A DNA stretch of 64,000 bases, from positions 177,874 to 241,873 of the forward strand of contig VJWN01000020.1 in NCBI GenBank assembly GCA_007644065.1, given 5' to 3'. A model generated the notes under the pieces. That model was given only the letters and a program-made list of their open reading frames with translations, was not told the DNA's origin and did not search any database. Shown here in pieces: positions 1 to 11,458 of the stretch. The translations under genes were made by a program, and so were the position numbers. The stretch is from Margaritispora aquatica. Its lineage: Eukaryota > Ascomycota > Leotiomycetes > Helotiales > Discinellaceae. Numbering within the stretch: the first letter of the stretch is position 1; each line of letters begins with the position of its first letter.

Positions 1-891
1 GTGCCGATTTTGTTATTTAAATTCAGCACTATTGAGGAGTGCCCCTTCAATCCTGCTCTGTGGTCTTTACGAATAGATGAATACGCAAGCGATGGCGAAG
101 GCTGGAATATATGCGACTACTCATAAAATCTCTAGTATTTTACAAGCAAAAGTAACCTTATCGCACTGAGTTTTTATGTTGCTGTGGGATGCTTAAGTGT
201 TGGTCTACATTGGGTCAAACAGCGTTTGAGCTTCAACTTGAGGATATGACAACGTATAAGATCTTACTAGCATTTGTATTTTCGACCCCAGTAAAGAGCT
301 TACATCCACGGAAATCACGTTTCTTTGTATTAGGTCTTTACTTTACAACACGCTTTTGGCAGCTTTTCACAGTTTTCTCGCCTAATTTTCAACTTCAATT
401 TTCAGGGAACGAGCTGGAGAAGGTAGCTAGACTATGACCTTCATTCTTGAGGCTGAGAATGGTAACTGCCTTCTCCGTCTCCGAGGATAAAGATATGAGC
501 TCGCTTGTGAGGATTTGGTATCTACGATTATGCTAGTAAAGATATTGAGGTGGCGATATACTATGCATTGTGTCGATACTAAACACAAAAACTGACAAAT
601 TGATGCCAAATCAAGTTGATAAATGTTTCAATAACAATTAACAAGAAGGTCGTCAAATCCATGTTATTGTTCTTGTGTTGTCATGTCTTGTCGAGAGTTG
701 GAAAGATAGTAAGCATTCGGTTAGAATTAGGGGCCTCGGTTGCGGCTTTGACCCTGACCTGACAGGCCTCGGCGCTTGTCGAAGCTGTCGATCCCCCGCA
801 TTCATTACCTTCCCTTGACTTTGTTCTCATTCGACACAGTCAGCCTCGCGGTTACAGTAATCTGTAATACAGTATTGAAAGATTTAACAAG
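1..891. other. Left edge, no supported gene
   Basis: No open frame here has recognisable family motifs, and composition is ordinary. The right part (about 720-891) probably holds the promoter and 5' leader of the dioxygenase gene that follows. Confidence 0.5.
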
Positions 892-2102
892 ATGGCGTCT
901 TGTACTTCTGCTTCGTCTTTTTCGACCCCTCCCTTCCTTCACTACCAAGATCTCTATCTACAAACAATATGGTATGCCATTGCCTCCCCTCAATGAAAAC
1001 ATTACCATATTACATGCCGTCGACCTGAGGCTAATACAACCAAGTCAGGAGCAAACTTCAAACCACCCCCTCTAAGCCTCGCATCCGAACGCATTCAGCT
1101 CGGCGAAGGCACGACCTTCCTGCCTGGACCCTCTCCAGCGCACCTCCAATCCCTCATAACCCACGTCTTGGAGCACGGCTATGTGATCCTGCCTTCAATC
1201 TTCACAGCATCCCAAGTCTCACACGCGAACTCTGAGCTTGCGCGTCTTGATGCCCTTGAATCTGGGCCTGCGGCGAAAGGCGGACGTAATGACTTTGAGG
1301 GATTCAAGACTCAGCGGATATACGCACTGGTGGACAAGAGTCGGGCGTTCGACTGCTTTGCTATACACGAGACAGTGATGGGGCTGAACGATTACTTTTT
1401 GCAGGATAAGAGTCTTTTGACCAGTTTTCATACTGTGGTTATCGGACCAGGCGAGGGGAATCAGGTCTTGCATACTGATGATGGGTTGATTCCATTGCCA
1501 AGACCAAGGCCGTTGTTGGGCATTGTATGTCAACCCCTCTCTCATTTTAACAAGAACTGCGTGTGAAATCTGTAGTTGATTCAAAAAAGGGCACAATGGT
1601 AGCACTCGATGACTTTACAGCCTCGAATGGCGCCACGACACTCATCCCAGGCTCTCACCTCTGGCCCGACTCACGACTTCCCTTACCCTCAGAAGCTATA
1701 CCCGCCATAATGCCCGCCGGCTCAATGGTGTACTTCCTCAACACGCTGTGGCACTCCGGAGGCGCAAACCACACCTCCAAGCCGCGGCGGAGTTTGACAG
1801 TGCAGTACTGCCAGCCGTGGATACGGACGTTTGAGAACTTCACTGTGGCGATGGGATGGGAGGATCTGGATCAGGTGCCCAAGAGACTTTTAGGACTGAT
1901 GGGTTTCAACACGCACGATTTCATGGGATATGTGGATGGGAGGAGTCCGAGGGCGGGGGTGGAGATGCGGAAGAAAAGATTGGTTGAGTGGGGAATTCGG
2001 GAGAAGGAGAGGGCGGAGAGAGAGGAGAAGGATAGACTGAAAATGGTCGAGCAGGGATCGGATTATGGAGGGAAGTGGGAGGTAGAGAGGTCGAAGCTTT
2101 GA
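892..2102 (+). CDS. Phytanoyl-CoA dioxygenase (PhyH) family protein
   Basis: Fe(II)/2-oxoglutarate-dependent oxygenase of the PhyH family; its substrate cannot be told from sequence. The central exon (about 1049-1528) carries the HxD iron motif as HTDD after VLH, near base 1470. The last exon carries LDDFTASNGAT, IPGSH, the distal iron histidine in LWHSGG, and the 2-oxoglutarate-binding arginine in PRRSLTVQY. The frame changes between exons across an intron starting GTATGT at 1525. The acceptor is either TAG at 1575 with a donor shifted to 1529, or an AAG at about 1592; the second gives LLGI-GTMVALDDF, a good family fit. The first exon is uncertain: ATG 892 is followed by a GTATGC donor at 972, but no clean acceptor keeps frame with the exon open from 1051. 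A safe internal Met lies at 1168. It is convergent with the next gene. Confidence 0.75.
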
Positions 2103-2512
2103 CTGAATGCAAAAACAGGGCTCCAACTGAACAAAAACTGCAATCGGACCAATTCCGATTTCCATCCCGAAGACTTGCATTGTTGATTCCAAAGTCGAGT
2201 GATTTATTTCGTCAAACTAGCAGAATTCTCCAGAGCCAGAACGAGGACTACGCGATCCTAGTGCTCAGTGTTCTGATCAACACAACCACCACAAAATGGA
2301 AATTCGCTTGTGTGTTGAAGCCAACATTGCTAGAGGCTAAACGAAAAGTTTATTCCTGCTCGGATGCGAATGCTATTACAGCCTCACTATTCAACTTCTA
2401 AGATGCTCGCACAGCCGTTAGCCAGTCTTAAATTTAGAATTACTGAGTGTTTTAAGCTCGACGCCTCTCGGGCATCAAAATCTATGCTATATAACTAAAG
2501 GTAGACATGAGT
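2103..2512. other. Convergent intergenic region
   Basis: 410 bp between the stop codons of two convergent genes, presumably both 3' UTRs. I see no further feature. Confidence 0.5.
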
Positions 2513-3631
2513 TCAATACTCCTTCTTTTCTCCACTGTCAGTCATCAACTCACTAATTTCCAACCTCTGCCCCTCCAGATCATCAGTCTCAGATTTGGCA
2601 GTTGGCAAATCAACCTCCAACACCCAAGGCAACTTGCAATCCTCCCACATCCCTCCAAAGCCCCGCTCTCGGATAGCAGCGTTTACCATGATCGTGCTGT
2701 CGCCAAACGCCACTTTTCTCGCCAAATTTGCCGATTCAGGATATGGATTCACCTTCACATCACGCAAGTCCTTCTTGACCTGATCTCCAGTCTTCTTTTT
2801 ACTCGCCTTGCCGCTATTCTTGCCCTTTCCACCTTCGCCAGCTTCCTCTTCCTCAGATTCATACCCAGCTTTACGATACAAAGGCTTGAGCTTCCCACTA
2901 CCATGATCCAAAACCACACCACCATACCCCTCATGCACATGCCCAAAACAATGTACCCTCGGCCTACATCTCTCCAACGCTCTCCTCAAGTTCGGACAAC
3001 CCGCATCCTTCCCCTTCCGCGTAAGAGCTAACACTCCTTGAGGCGGTCCATGAGTGACCAAAATATCTACATCAGGCCAACTTGGGATCGGAGATTCCCC
3101 GGTCGCTACAACTTGGTTCTTTGAAGTCGCTAAATCCGCGGGGATCTGTTTAGTGGTGTTGAAGCGGTCTTCGTTTGGTAGGTACTTAAATGCCGAGTGG
3201 GAGTAGAAGGGCGTGTATGGAGTTGCGTAAACCTTGACTTTCGCTCCATTAGCGAGGACGAACTCGTGCGTGCCCTCATCCAGAAACACTACATCATCTT
3301 TTCTTGCTTCGGGACCGGTCATGATTCCCATAGCTTCGTTGGAGAAAGTAGGGTTGCCGTCTCGGTTTGCCCATTCCACCGGGTCGAGAGCGATGTCGTG
3401 GTTGCCTGCGACGACGAGCTTGAGTTTAGCGGGGATTGCGGCGAGTAGTGCTAAGGCTCCCGTGTAGGCATTGCGAGTTTGGTGATTGGCTCGTGTGAGG
3501 TCGCCACAGTGGATTAGAAGGTCGATTTCGGGAGGAGGTGGGTGCGAGAAGGGTGTTGATGGTTTGGCAAAGGTGAGATCGTGAGTATCAGAGAGTATCA
3601 AGATACGGGTTCTAATTGTGTTGGGTGCCAT
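2513..3631 (-). CDS. Calcineurin-like metallophosphoesterase
   Basis: Intronless gene for a 372-aa protein of the calcineurin-like phosphoesterase superfamily. The metal-binding motifs occur in the expected order: DTHD (residues 15-18), HCGDLT (41-46), AGNHDIA (75-81), THGPP (about 195) and GHVHEG (about 230). It resembles the single-domain cytosolic MPPED-like enzymes more than PP2B or PP1. A Lys/Gly/Glu-rich linker (about 260-285) interrupts the C-terminal part. The start is the first Met, directly before the first beta strand (RTRILILSDTH). Substrate is unknown. No signal peptide or membrane segment is visible. Confidence 0.9.
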   Translation of the reverse strand: MAPNTIRTRILILSDTHDLTFAKPSTPFSHPPPPEIDLLIHCGDLTRANHQTRNAYTGALALLAAIPAKLKLVVAGNHDIALDPVEWANRDGNPTFSNEAMGIMTGPEARKDDVVFLDEGTHEFVLANGAKVKVYATPYTPFYSHSAFKYLPNEDRFNTTKQIPADLATSKNQVVATGESPIPSWPDVDILVTHGPPQGVLALTRKGKDAGCPNLRRALERCRPRVHCFGHVHEGYGGVVLDHGSGKLKPLYRKAGYESEEEEAGEGGKGKNSGKASKKKTGDQVKKDLRDVKVNPYPESANLARKVAFGDSTIMVNAAIRERGFGGMWEDCKLPWVLEVDLPTAKSETDDLEGQRLEISELMTDSGEKKEY

Positions 3632-4257
3632 GTTGATATAGGTGTGATCGCATTAATGACCAAAGCAGGGATATAGTATCGGGGCATCAAATTGATGGAG
3701 GACAAGTAGAAGGTGGTGGTGACTTAAGGGCTGAGATATTTGATTCTCCAAATATCCACTTCATAAGAGAAGTAACGTGGCAAAGGGGCAAGGCTGAAGA
3801 TCACGTGCTAGATTTGAGAAGGCGTGGAAAAACAGGATACTACCAATGTAGGTATAAATACCTATTGGTATAGGAGGCAAGAATTTAGTTTCTAGATTAT
3901 ACATCAAAAAAGTTTGACGACAGTCAATACCATTATCCAGACCTCAAGAGTTACTCGCACTTGCAAGTAATGATGTAGTATACATTTCTTGTAAACGAAT
4001 AGTGAAAGAAAAGCTCACGAAACATGTCCATAGGCATAAAAAGAAGAACAACCGTCAAGAAAGAGAGACATGGGTCCGACCAGACACTCACACGCACAAA
4101 CAGAGATCACTTACAACGCAAACTATTGGTGATACCAGGTGAAATGTTGTACAAATCTAGGTCGTTTGTTTCGTTCTTCCAGGGTATCATTGTTTGCTTA
4201 TAATATTACAAAGTCCTACTCTCCAAATGTATCATTCCATTCGGAGGCTTCATCATG
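3632..4257. other. Intergenic region
   Basis: 626 bp holding the upstream region of the minus-strand phosphoesterase and the 3' flank of the dCMP deaminase gene. No gene is supported. Confidence 0.5.
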
Positions 4258-5377
4258 TCAGTGGGAACTACTCTCTTCGAAGTGTTTACTCACTGGTATA
4301 AATTGCCGCAGGTGGACACCAGCCTCTTTGAATACAGCTGCTGTTTCAGTGTCCATGCTGTAGCCATGGCTATAAACCACTTCGCTTATTCCAACCTGCG
4401 CAATTTTGATGCTACATGTCAAACATGGACATGTGTCACAATAAAGTATTGCACCTTCTCGGATCCGTTCTCGTCCTGCCTCAAGCAATGCATTTTCCTC
4501 AGCATGAATACAGAGGCAGGTACCCAGACCAACACCAGAACTTTGCCCTTCATTGCACCTTGGGCATCCACCTTCTCCACAATTTTTCAATCCTCTGGGC
4601 GTTCCATTATAACCAGTACTGATAACTCTCTTCTCCCGAACCAATACACATCCAACGCGTCTCTTCATGCAATTGCTTCTTTGTGCTGCAAGAGATGCGA
4701 GTTGCATAAAGTATTGATCCCAACTTGGGCGTAGCCTATCTTCGTTGGTTAAATCTAGCTTTCCCAATGTGGCATAGAGATTGGCCAGATTAGATGATTG
4801 GTTGATGAGGCGTATAGAAGCTCGGGATATGAGTGGTAGAAGACCAGTTCCAGAATTGTATAGATGTTCATCTGACTTAATGCAGAATTCTTCTAAAGTC
4901 ATGTCTGCAGCTGAATCGTGTACATTCTGCACTCTGGCTTGACACCTCTTCCAACAAACACTAACGGGTGCGTCGATGCTCACAAGAATGAAGAATGGTC
5001 GACGAAGAAGCTTGTCTAGAATCTCTTCTGTATATATATCTGTCGTAACCCATCTCTCCCGCCATCGTTTCGTCACGAAGTCGATTAGGTCTTCTGTAGA
5101 GCTAAAAAGATGGGATTTGGATGCGCCATTAACCTTCGTAGCTTGTGTCTTGTGTGGTTCCTCTAGACTTGCGAGTCTATTTGGTGTTGCACTTCCCAGC
5201 GACGACACTGGACCCGCAGATGATGACAAGCCACCAAGATACAGCTTGGTAAAACCATGATGCTCGACCAGATATTCAGCAACGGTTCGCTTGCCGGTAC
5301 ATATTCCTGTCGAAGAGTTAACAACAGGTTGGCCACTCCAAATCCAGAATTCTACCTCCACATAGTCCAATCAACAT
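4258..5377 (-). CDS. DCD1: Deoxycytidylate (dCMP) deaminase
   Basis: Converts dCMP to dUMP, feeding dTMP synthesis; a cytosolic zinc enzyme. Two exons: 5356-5377 (22 nt) and 4258-5306, giving 356 aa. The tiny first exon is set by splice signals. ATG at 5377 reads MLIGLCG, then a GTAGAA donor, then an acceptor CAG at 5307 continuing GICTGKRT. This rebuilds the P-loop-like N-terminus known from yeast Dcd1. Reading without splicing would replace it by an unrelated 22-residue start. The zinc site is clear: HAEENAL (His275, catalytic Glu277) and TCPCLTC (Cys302, Cys305). The following GISEVVYSHGYSMD matches the yeast C-terminal region closely. Its start codon lies only 40 bp from an ATG that opens the upstream exon of the ATG7 locus on the other strand. 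Confidence 0.95.
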
Positions 5378-5417
5378 TGCATATGTTTTCGTTGTGTAAG
5401 CTTCAATTCACCACACA

Positions 5418-5862
5418 ATGTCGTCTGCACCAGAACGAGGCGAATGGCCGAGCCTTTATAACTTCAGCGTTGCTAGATACCTTGCAACAGGAGCATTGTT
5501 TAGAAGTCGAGACCACTACGCGAAGGAGATCATGGAGGCCGCTCTAATACCGGAGTTTAGCCGTCTGGCGCACCTTATAGACATCCACGTGAGTACTTAT
5601 TGCCTAGTTCACTCCTCCTCTTTCAGGTCCAGTCACATAAGGTATCACTCAGTACCAGGGCATCTCATGACTATAAAGAGCTATATCTCACACTTCCTTT
5701 ATCTTACAGACTCCTCCTATCGAGCCAGAAATAACGATTCCAGACGACTTAGATCGGGAAGCTTGGCGCAGCAGATTCACCACCAAGGAGGAACTATTGT
5801 TTGCTACCATAGTCCAAAATCAGATCGTCCAAGCAGTTCTTGGAAAGAAGAGGCCCCGAAAG
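5418..5862 (+). CDS. Coding-like upstream exons in frame with ATG7
   Basis: An ATG at 5418 opens 57 codons (5418-5588), followed by a consensus GTGAGT donor and a TTACAG acceptor at 5709. The frame from 5710 then stays open without a stop into the ATG7 start at 5863. The 108 residues look like real protein (for example [31 protein letters not shown]), but I recognise no family. Known Atg7 proteins begin near MxxxFxPF, which is position 5863 here. So this is either an N-terminal extension or alternative start of ATG7, or a small upstream gene that has lost its stop. I see no good donor before 5863 that would separate it. Confidence 0.4.
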
Positions 5863-8112
5863 ATGGCTCTCAAATTTGCTCCGTTTGGTTCTGAAATCGA
5901 ACTCCCATTCTACACAGCCCTCTCCCAATCCAAAATCGATCACGACAAACTCGATGACTCAGCCAGACGAGTCCTAGGCTTATATGAGCCACGCTTTAGC
6001 AAAGCCCCGGATGAGAGTTGTCGGATGCAGATTCTCGGGAATGCACTTACAAGTGATGAGTGGGTGCTCTGGTTCTAAAAGGCCTTTTGAGCAATTGAAG
6101 TTGACTTTGATAGTGTCCCTGCAGGTCATGTACGTGCAGAAGGGAAGATAAAGAATGTCAACACTCTCGAGGACTTCAAGAACCTTGATAAGGCAGTCTT
6201 GCTGAACACTGCAGCTAAACAGGTGAATTATCAAGTCAAATATAGATGTATGATTCTGACAGTCATAGATCTGGGATGCTATTAATGATGGTACTATCTA
6301 CTCTATACCATCTCTACTTTCATCTTTCACTATACTATCATACGCAAACTTGAAGAAGTATTCTTTCACCTACTGGTTTGCATTTCCTGCCATCCATTCA
6401 GATCCTGTGTGGCGGAGAGTTACACCTGAGCCGGACCAACTCAAAGGAAATGAGACTACTGCTCTTGCGGATGAGTATGGTACCTGGAGATATGCAACCG
6501 ATACCCGAGAGCATGGGTTTTTCCTGGCCAAAAGGGTGTACGGGCGAGTAGAAAATGATAATGAACAACCAGTCACTCCTGGCACTCCAGCGGATGACCT
6601 AGGCTACAGGTGGGTGGTCGGATCCCTCCGAAAGTTCGAAGATGGCTTTTTCGATGGTGTTGATCAGCGTGATCAATTTGTAGCATTTGTTGACCCCTCC
6701 ACTTATGAGGATGCCCCTGGCTGGATGCTACGAAACTTTCTGGTCTTGATCAAGAGAAGGTTTAAGCTGAACCGCGTTCAAATCCTCTGTTATAGAGAAA
6801 CTCAAGCCAGGAGACATGAAGCGAGGAGTCGCGTTATGATAGTTGAGACTGAAGCTGAGGGTACAGAGACAGATGTTATGCCAAAGGTCACAGGATGGGA
6901 ACGAAATGCTGTTGGAAAACTGACGGCGAAAGTCACGCACTTGGCTGGTTACATGGATCCACGGGCACTAGCTGATCAAGCGGTCGACCTGAACTTGAAA
7001 CTCATGAAGTGGCGCATCGCCCCCGATTTAAATCTCGAAAAGATCAAGGACACTAAATGTCTTCTCCTGGGTGCTGGTACTCTTGGAACATATGTGAGCC
7101 GTCTTTTGATGGGCTGGGGTGTTCGAAAGATTACTTTTATCGACAATGCTACTGTTTCGTTTTCAAATCCTGTTCGGCAGCCACTTTTCAATTTCAAGGA
7201 CTGCATTGATGGAGGCCGAAAGAAAGCCGCAAGGGCCGCCGAGGCCCTCACAGAGATTTATCCAGGTGTCGACAGTCAAGGTTATGCATTGTCTGTCCCG
7301 ATGCTTGGACACCCAATCATGGATGAAATGAAAACGAAAGCCGACTACGAAAAGCTTGACGAGCTGATGGAGAGCCATGACACAATTTTCCTCCTTATGG
7401 ACACTCGTGAAAGTCGATGGCTGCCAACAGTCATGGGAAAAGCTAAGAACAAGCTTGTTTTAAACGCCGCTCTAGGATTCGACACTTGGGTTGTGATGAG
7501 GCATGGAGTTTTCGCCAAAGATGGTGGACCAGCTGCTTTAGGTTGTTACTTCTGCAATGATGTTGTAGCTCCCGCTGACGTAAGTTCATATCACTCATTT
7601 GAAGCTTACCTCTAATAAATTATCAGTCGGTCAAGGATCTCACGCTTGATCAACAATGCACAGTCACAAGACCAGGCATTGCTCCAACAGCCTCTGCTCA
7701 GCTTGTCGAATTGATGGTATCCGTACTTCAACACCCAGAAGGTTCCCGAGCACCCGCACCCAAAATTAGTTCAAATCAGCAATCTTCAGGTCGTGTTGAC
7801 TACGAACGAGACCCGCCAGAGCATCCTCTTGGCCTGGTTCCTCATCAAATTCGTGGTTTCATGGCGACTTTCCAAAACCTTCCTATCAGTGGACAGTCAT
7901 ATGACTGCTGCTCAGCATGCTCGCCCAAGATAGTCGATGAGTATAAAATCTCTGGCTTCGACTTTGTCAAGCGTGCGTTGACTGAGAAAGATTATGTGAC
8001 GGAGCTCAGTGGGTTGGCTGAAGTTCAGAGAGCAGCAGAGGCCGCAGCCGACGACGTTGAATGGGACAGCGAGCCGGAGGAAGATGTTGATGCTGAAGGA
8101 GAAATGGTCTGA
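5863..8112 (+). CDS. ATG7: Ubiquitin-like modifier-activating enzyme ATG7
   Basis: E1-like enzyme of autophagy. It adenylates the C-terminal Gly of Atg8 and Atg12 and passes them to Atg3 and Atg10. Exons: 5863-6059, 6114-6222, 6269-7579 and 7627-8112; all phases agree, giving 700 aa, a normal fungal length. The N-terminal domain starts with the family pattern [18 protein letters not shown]. The adenylation domain has [13 protein letters not shown] (from about residue 370) and the following [17 protein letters not shown]. Zinc ligands appear as CYFC and CCSAC. The catalytic cysteine is Cys550 in [11 protein letters not shown]. The C-terminus is acidic ([17 protein letters not shown]). Start 5863 was chosen by family alignment; an in-frame extension to 5418 is listed separately. 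Confidence 0.96.
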
Positions 8113-8579
8113 GGATCTATGATGAATCTTATGGCTTTATGCACTTTAGGTTTTCTGGAGTTTGAGGGCATTGGTAGGAGTTCTGGATTGGTTGAGTAGG
8201 AGACATACATGGAAGGGCGGGTTGGGCATTCGTTAGATATTCCAGAGGGGATTATTGGCCATTTTTCGATGAATTTTACGCTTGAACGATTTTATTCCCA
8301 TCCGTAAACCCAGCTGTGATAGGTTAGGTACCTTAGATAAATATTTCCAGCACTATGAAACGGTCATGTGATCTCTCATCGCATGCCGCTAAGTGCGGAT
8401 AGTGCCGCAGAGAGTGAAGCTCCAAAATGAATGTCCCAAAAGTTTCCATAGACTCGAATAATCTGCCATTGTATTCCACGACATGATTCTGTACGCACCC
8501 CGTTTCTCTTGTAGTGCTTCAAAGCTTTTACTGATCATCTATGATTAGTTCCTGTACATAATCTGTTAATCCTTTCGCC
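8113..8579. other. Intergenic region
   Basis: 467 bp between two same-strand genes, holding the ATG7 3' UTR and the promoter of the PPR gene. No other feature seen. Confidence 0.5.
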
Positions 8580-11034
8580 ATGCGATCCCAATTGACCCGT
8601 AGCGTTTTCCGTCGCCTCCTCTCTAATGAGGGCTTTACATTTGCTTGCCCGAATCAAACCACACTCATTTTCCGATACCGATCACGATATTTGGTAGCCC
8701 ATCATGGAATACGGATACCCCAAAGGAGAACCCTGTTTGGCTTCTCGAGCAAAGCTCCAAAGCAGAAGAAGGATCCGCATTTGACACCAGGTCTTTTGAA
8801 AATGATTGATTTGGGTGTTTTGGAGAAGACTGGAGCTCGAAGACCACCGACAAACCAATTGGTTCAAGCTTGGAGGGAGTTCTTCGATTACAAAGTCTTA
8901 TACAAGGAACCCACGAATCAATACCATTGCGGGATTGTACTGGCAACATATAAGCACCTGCAGAGAATGGCTGCCCAGGGAGAGGATGCTAGCAGGTTGC
9001 AAACTAAGGACCTGCATCAAGCAATGAAGAACTTGCGCCATGTTCCGAAGGACAAGACGGATCAGCACAACAAGCTCGCTAGGCTCATCTTCGAAGATCT
9101 GATGAGGATGGAACCCGAGCAGGAGGGCACCAACACTAGGCACCTTGTGTATGTCCTGGCAAGCACCGGGGACTCCATGGCAGCAAGGGATACATGGCAG
9201 GATTACACGGCACGGACAGTACCTCTCGAATCGACAGAGGAGAAGGAGAAACTATCGCTACGTGATAAAGCGGTATGGGTCAAACTAGTTGAGAGTTTTG
9301 CCAAGCAAGGTAATGAAATAGAACTAGTGAAGACAGTGGAAATGGCGAGGGATTTTGGTGCGTCATATAATATAAAGTTCCAGGAAATTATCGTTGAATT
9401 CTTTGCTTCTCGAGACGACTTTGAAGGAGTCAAGAAATGGTATTACATGCCACGCCCAGGTCCCCAGCCGAAGCAGCCATTACCAGCGACTTTAGACATT
9501 CTTTACAAGTTCTGTCTCCGGAATGGGCAGCGCAATTGGTGTAAAGAAGTTTTCCGAGAAGTTCTCGCAGGGAATCCAGACAAACCAACGTGGGATGTTG
9601 TGTTGCAGTGGGCAGCTGGTGCTATGGGAAAAGGTGTCGAGGATGTTGATCGAATGATGGAGATCATGGAACGGAGGAACCCAGACGATCCTTCGATAAG
9701 GCCAGATGCCGCCACTATTAATGGGCTTGTACGACTTGCTATCTCACTCAAGGATCCCTACCTGGCTGAGCGCTATATCTCACTTGGTGCCAAACGGGGA
9801 ATTCATCCAAATGCAGTGTCAATGATTCTCCAGCTCGAGTATCGTGCGGATGCCAACGACATGACTGGTGCTCACGCTATGTATAATGCCCTCCAGTCTG
9901 AAGAGGTTTTGGGTGACATAGAGTTACCAGCTGTGAACAAGTATCTTCGGGCTCTTTGCCAAGACACAGATCTCAATTACGACCGTATTTTATCAATCAC
10001 GGCTGATCTCGAAGAGCAGAAGAAGAGACTAGAAGCGGATACCGTTTCTGCACTGTGTATGATGTACTTAACACGGAACGAGATTACTGAGATGATTGAC
10101 CTATTGCAAGTTCAATCTTACAACTACACTATAGATGAACGGGCACGCATCATTGATGCTTTCATGGGCTTCATTATCAACCGTGAGAACAGCACCGCAC
10201 AATCCTGGGACGCATACACGGTCGTGCGCCAAATCTTTGATGAGATGCCAACGAATCTCCGGACAGATTGTATGAATGAATTTTTCGCACGAGAACGCTG
10301 CGACATGGCCTGCCATGCATTTGGACACATGCGTCAACACAACATTGTCACTCGACGGCCAAGATTGGAGACGTACGTCCAATGTTTCGAAGGCATCGCT
10401 CGGTCAGAGTCACAGGAATATCTGCACATGGTTCACAACATGCTTAAAATGGATGTTGCCATTGAGCCCAACACGAAGCTTTACAATTCTCTCATGTTAG
10501 CATATACCGCGTGTGGTGACGCAGGTCGTGCCTTGGATTTCTGGGACGACATCACGAATAGTAACGAGGGACCGAGCTATCAAAGTTTGGAGATTGTGTT
10601 TCGGGCCTGTGGGCGGAAGCCTTTTGGCGATATTAAAGCAAGGGAAATATGGACTAAGATGCGCAGATTGGAGATTGAGGTCACGGGAGATGTGTTTGCC
10701 AGCTTCATCGGTGCGCTTGCTGGTCAGGGCAAGTATGAAGAGGCAAGAGATTTGATCGAAAATATGGAGAAGGATTTAGGGCTGAAGCCGGACTTCTTGA
10801 CGTATGTGCTTGCTCTTGTCCATATTCACATAGACCTCCCGTGAAACTCGGCTAACATTCCCTAGAATTGTGACGTTCTATAACCAGATTTTGAGCCAGC
10901 ATAGAAAGGATATGGTGGAGGAGTGGGCGAAGGAGAGGTACCCTGCTGTGTGGAAAGAGGTAGAGAAGCTTGGACAGACAGAGCAGAATGAAGGGCATCG
11001 GTTGTTCAACTTCAAGAGGGATATCAAAGCTTGA
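8580..11034 (+). CDS. Mitochondrial pentatricopeptide-repeat protein (CIA84-like?)
   Basis: A 796-aa protein from two exons (8580-10801 and 10866-11034; GTATGT donor, CCTAG acceptor, phase 2 preserved). The N-terminus is basic and lacks acidic residues early (MRSQLTRSVFRRLL), as in mitochondrial presequences, with RRTLFGFSSK near residue 50. The body is helical with degenerate PPR-like units, for example PNTKLYNSLMLAYTACGDAGRALDFWDD and VTGDVFASFIGALAGQGKYEEARDLIE (quoted loosely). Such proteins bind organellar RNA or assist respiratory-complex assembly. The N-terminal layout recalls the fungal complex I assembly factor CIA84, but this is from memory and unconfirmed. Skipping the intron would truncate the last 56 residues. 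Confidence 0.85.
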
Positions 11035-11458
11035 TGACATATGTATAGTGTATATTATGTGTGTATATATACTGTAAGTTGAAAGAGATTTAGTGTTGAA
11101 CAACACGTTGCGAAGAAGGTGGACAACCCAAATAGAGCATGTGACTTGACTTGTCGAGTGGAATTCCCATTTATCTAACTCAGACCAAGTATTCTTCTAG
11201 CTTGTTTTAATTCTTTAGAAATATATGGATGATTGATTCGCCAAGTTTTCCCCTCAGAAGAAGTGAAGTTTTCTTAACTAAAATGTCACGATATCAAAAT
11301 CGGAGGTCTTCATCTTTCCCGGCTCCAGTACCGTCAGCCTCCATACAAATACAACAACCAGAAATCAATGCCCTAAAGCAGATTTCATACCCATCAACCA
11401 TCAACCATTAATCATTATTCATCTCCTCATCTTCTCATTTTGGTTACATTCTTGTCAC
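11035..11458. other. Convergent intergenic region
   Basis: 424 bp between the PPR gene and the minus-strand hydrolase locus. No gene supported. Confidence 0.5.

Noticed and set aside
2755..3467. Plus-strand frames across the metallophosphoesterase gene
   Set aside because: They are shadows of a complete gene with all metal-binding motifs on the minus strand.
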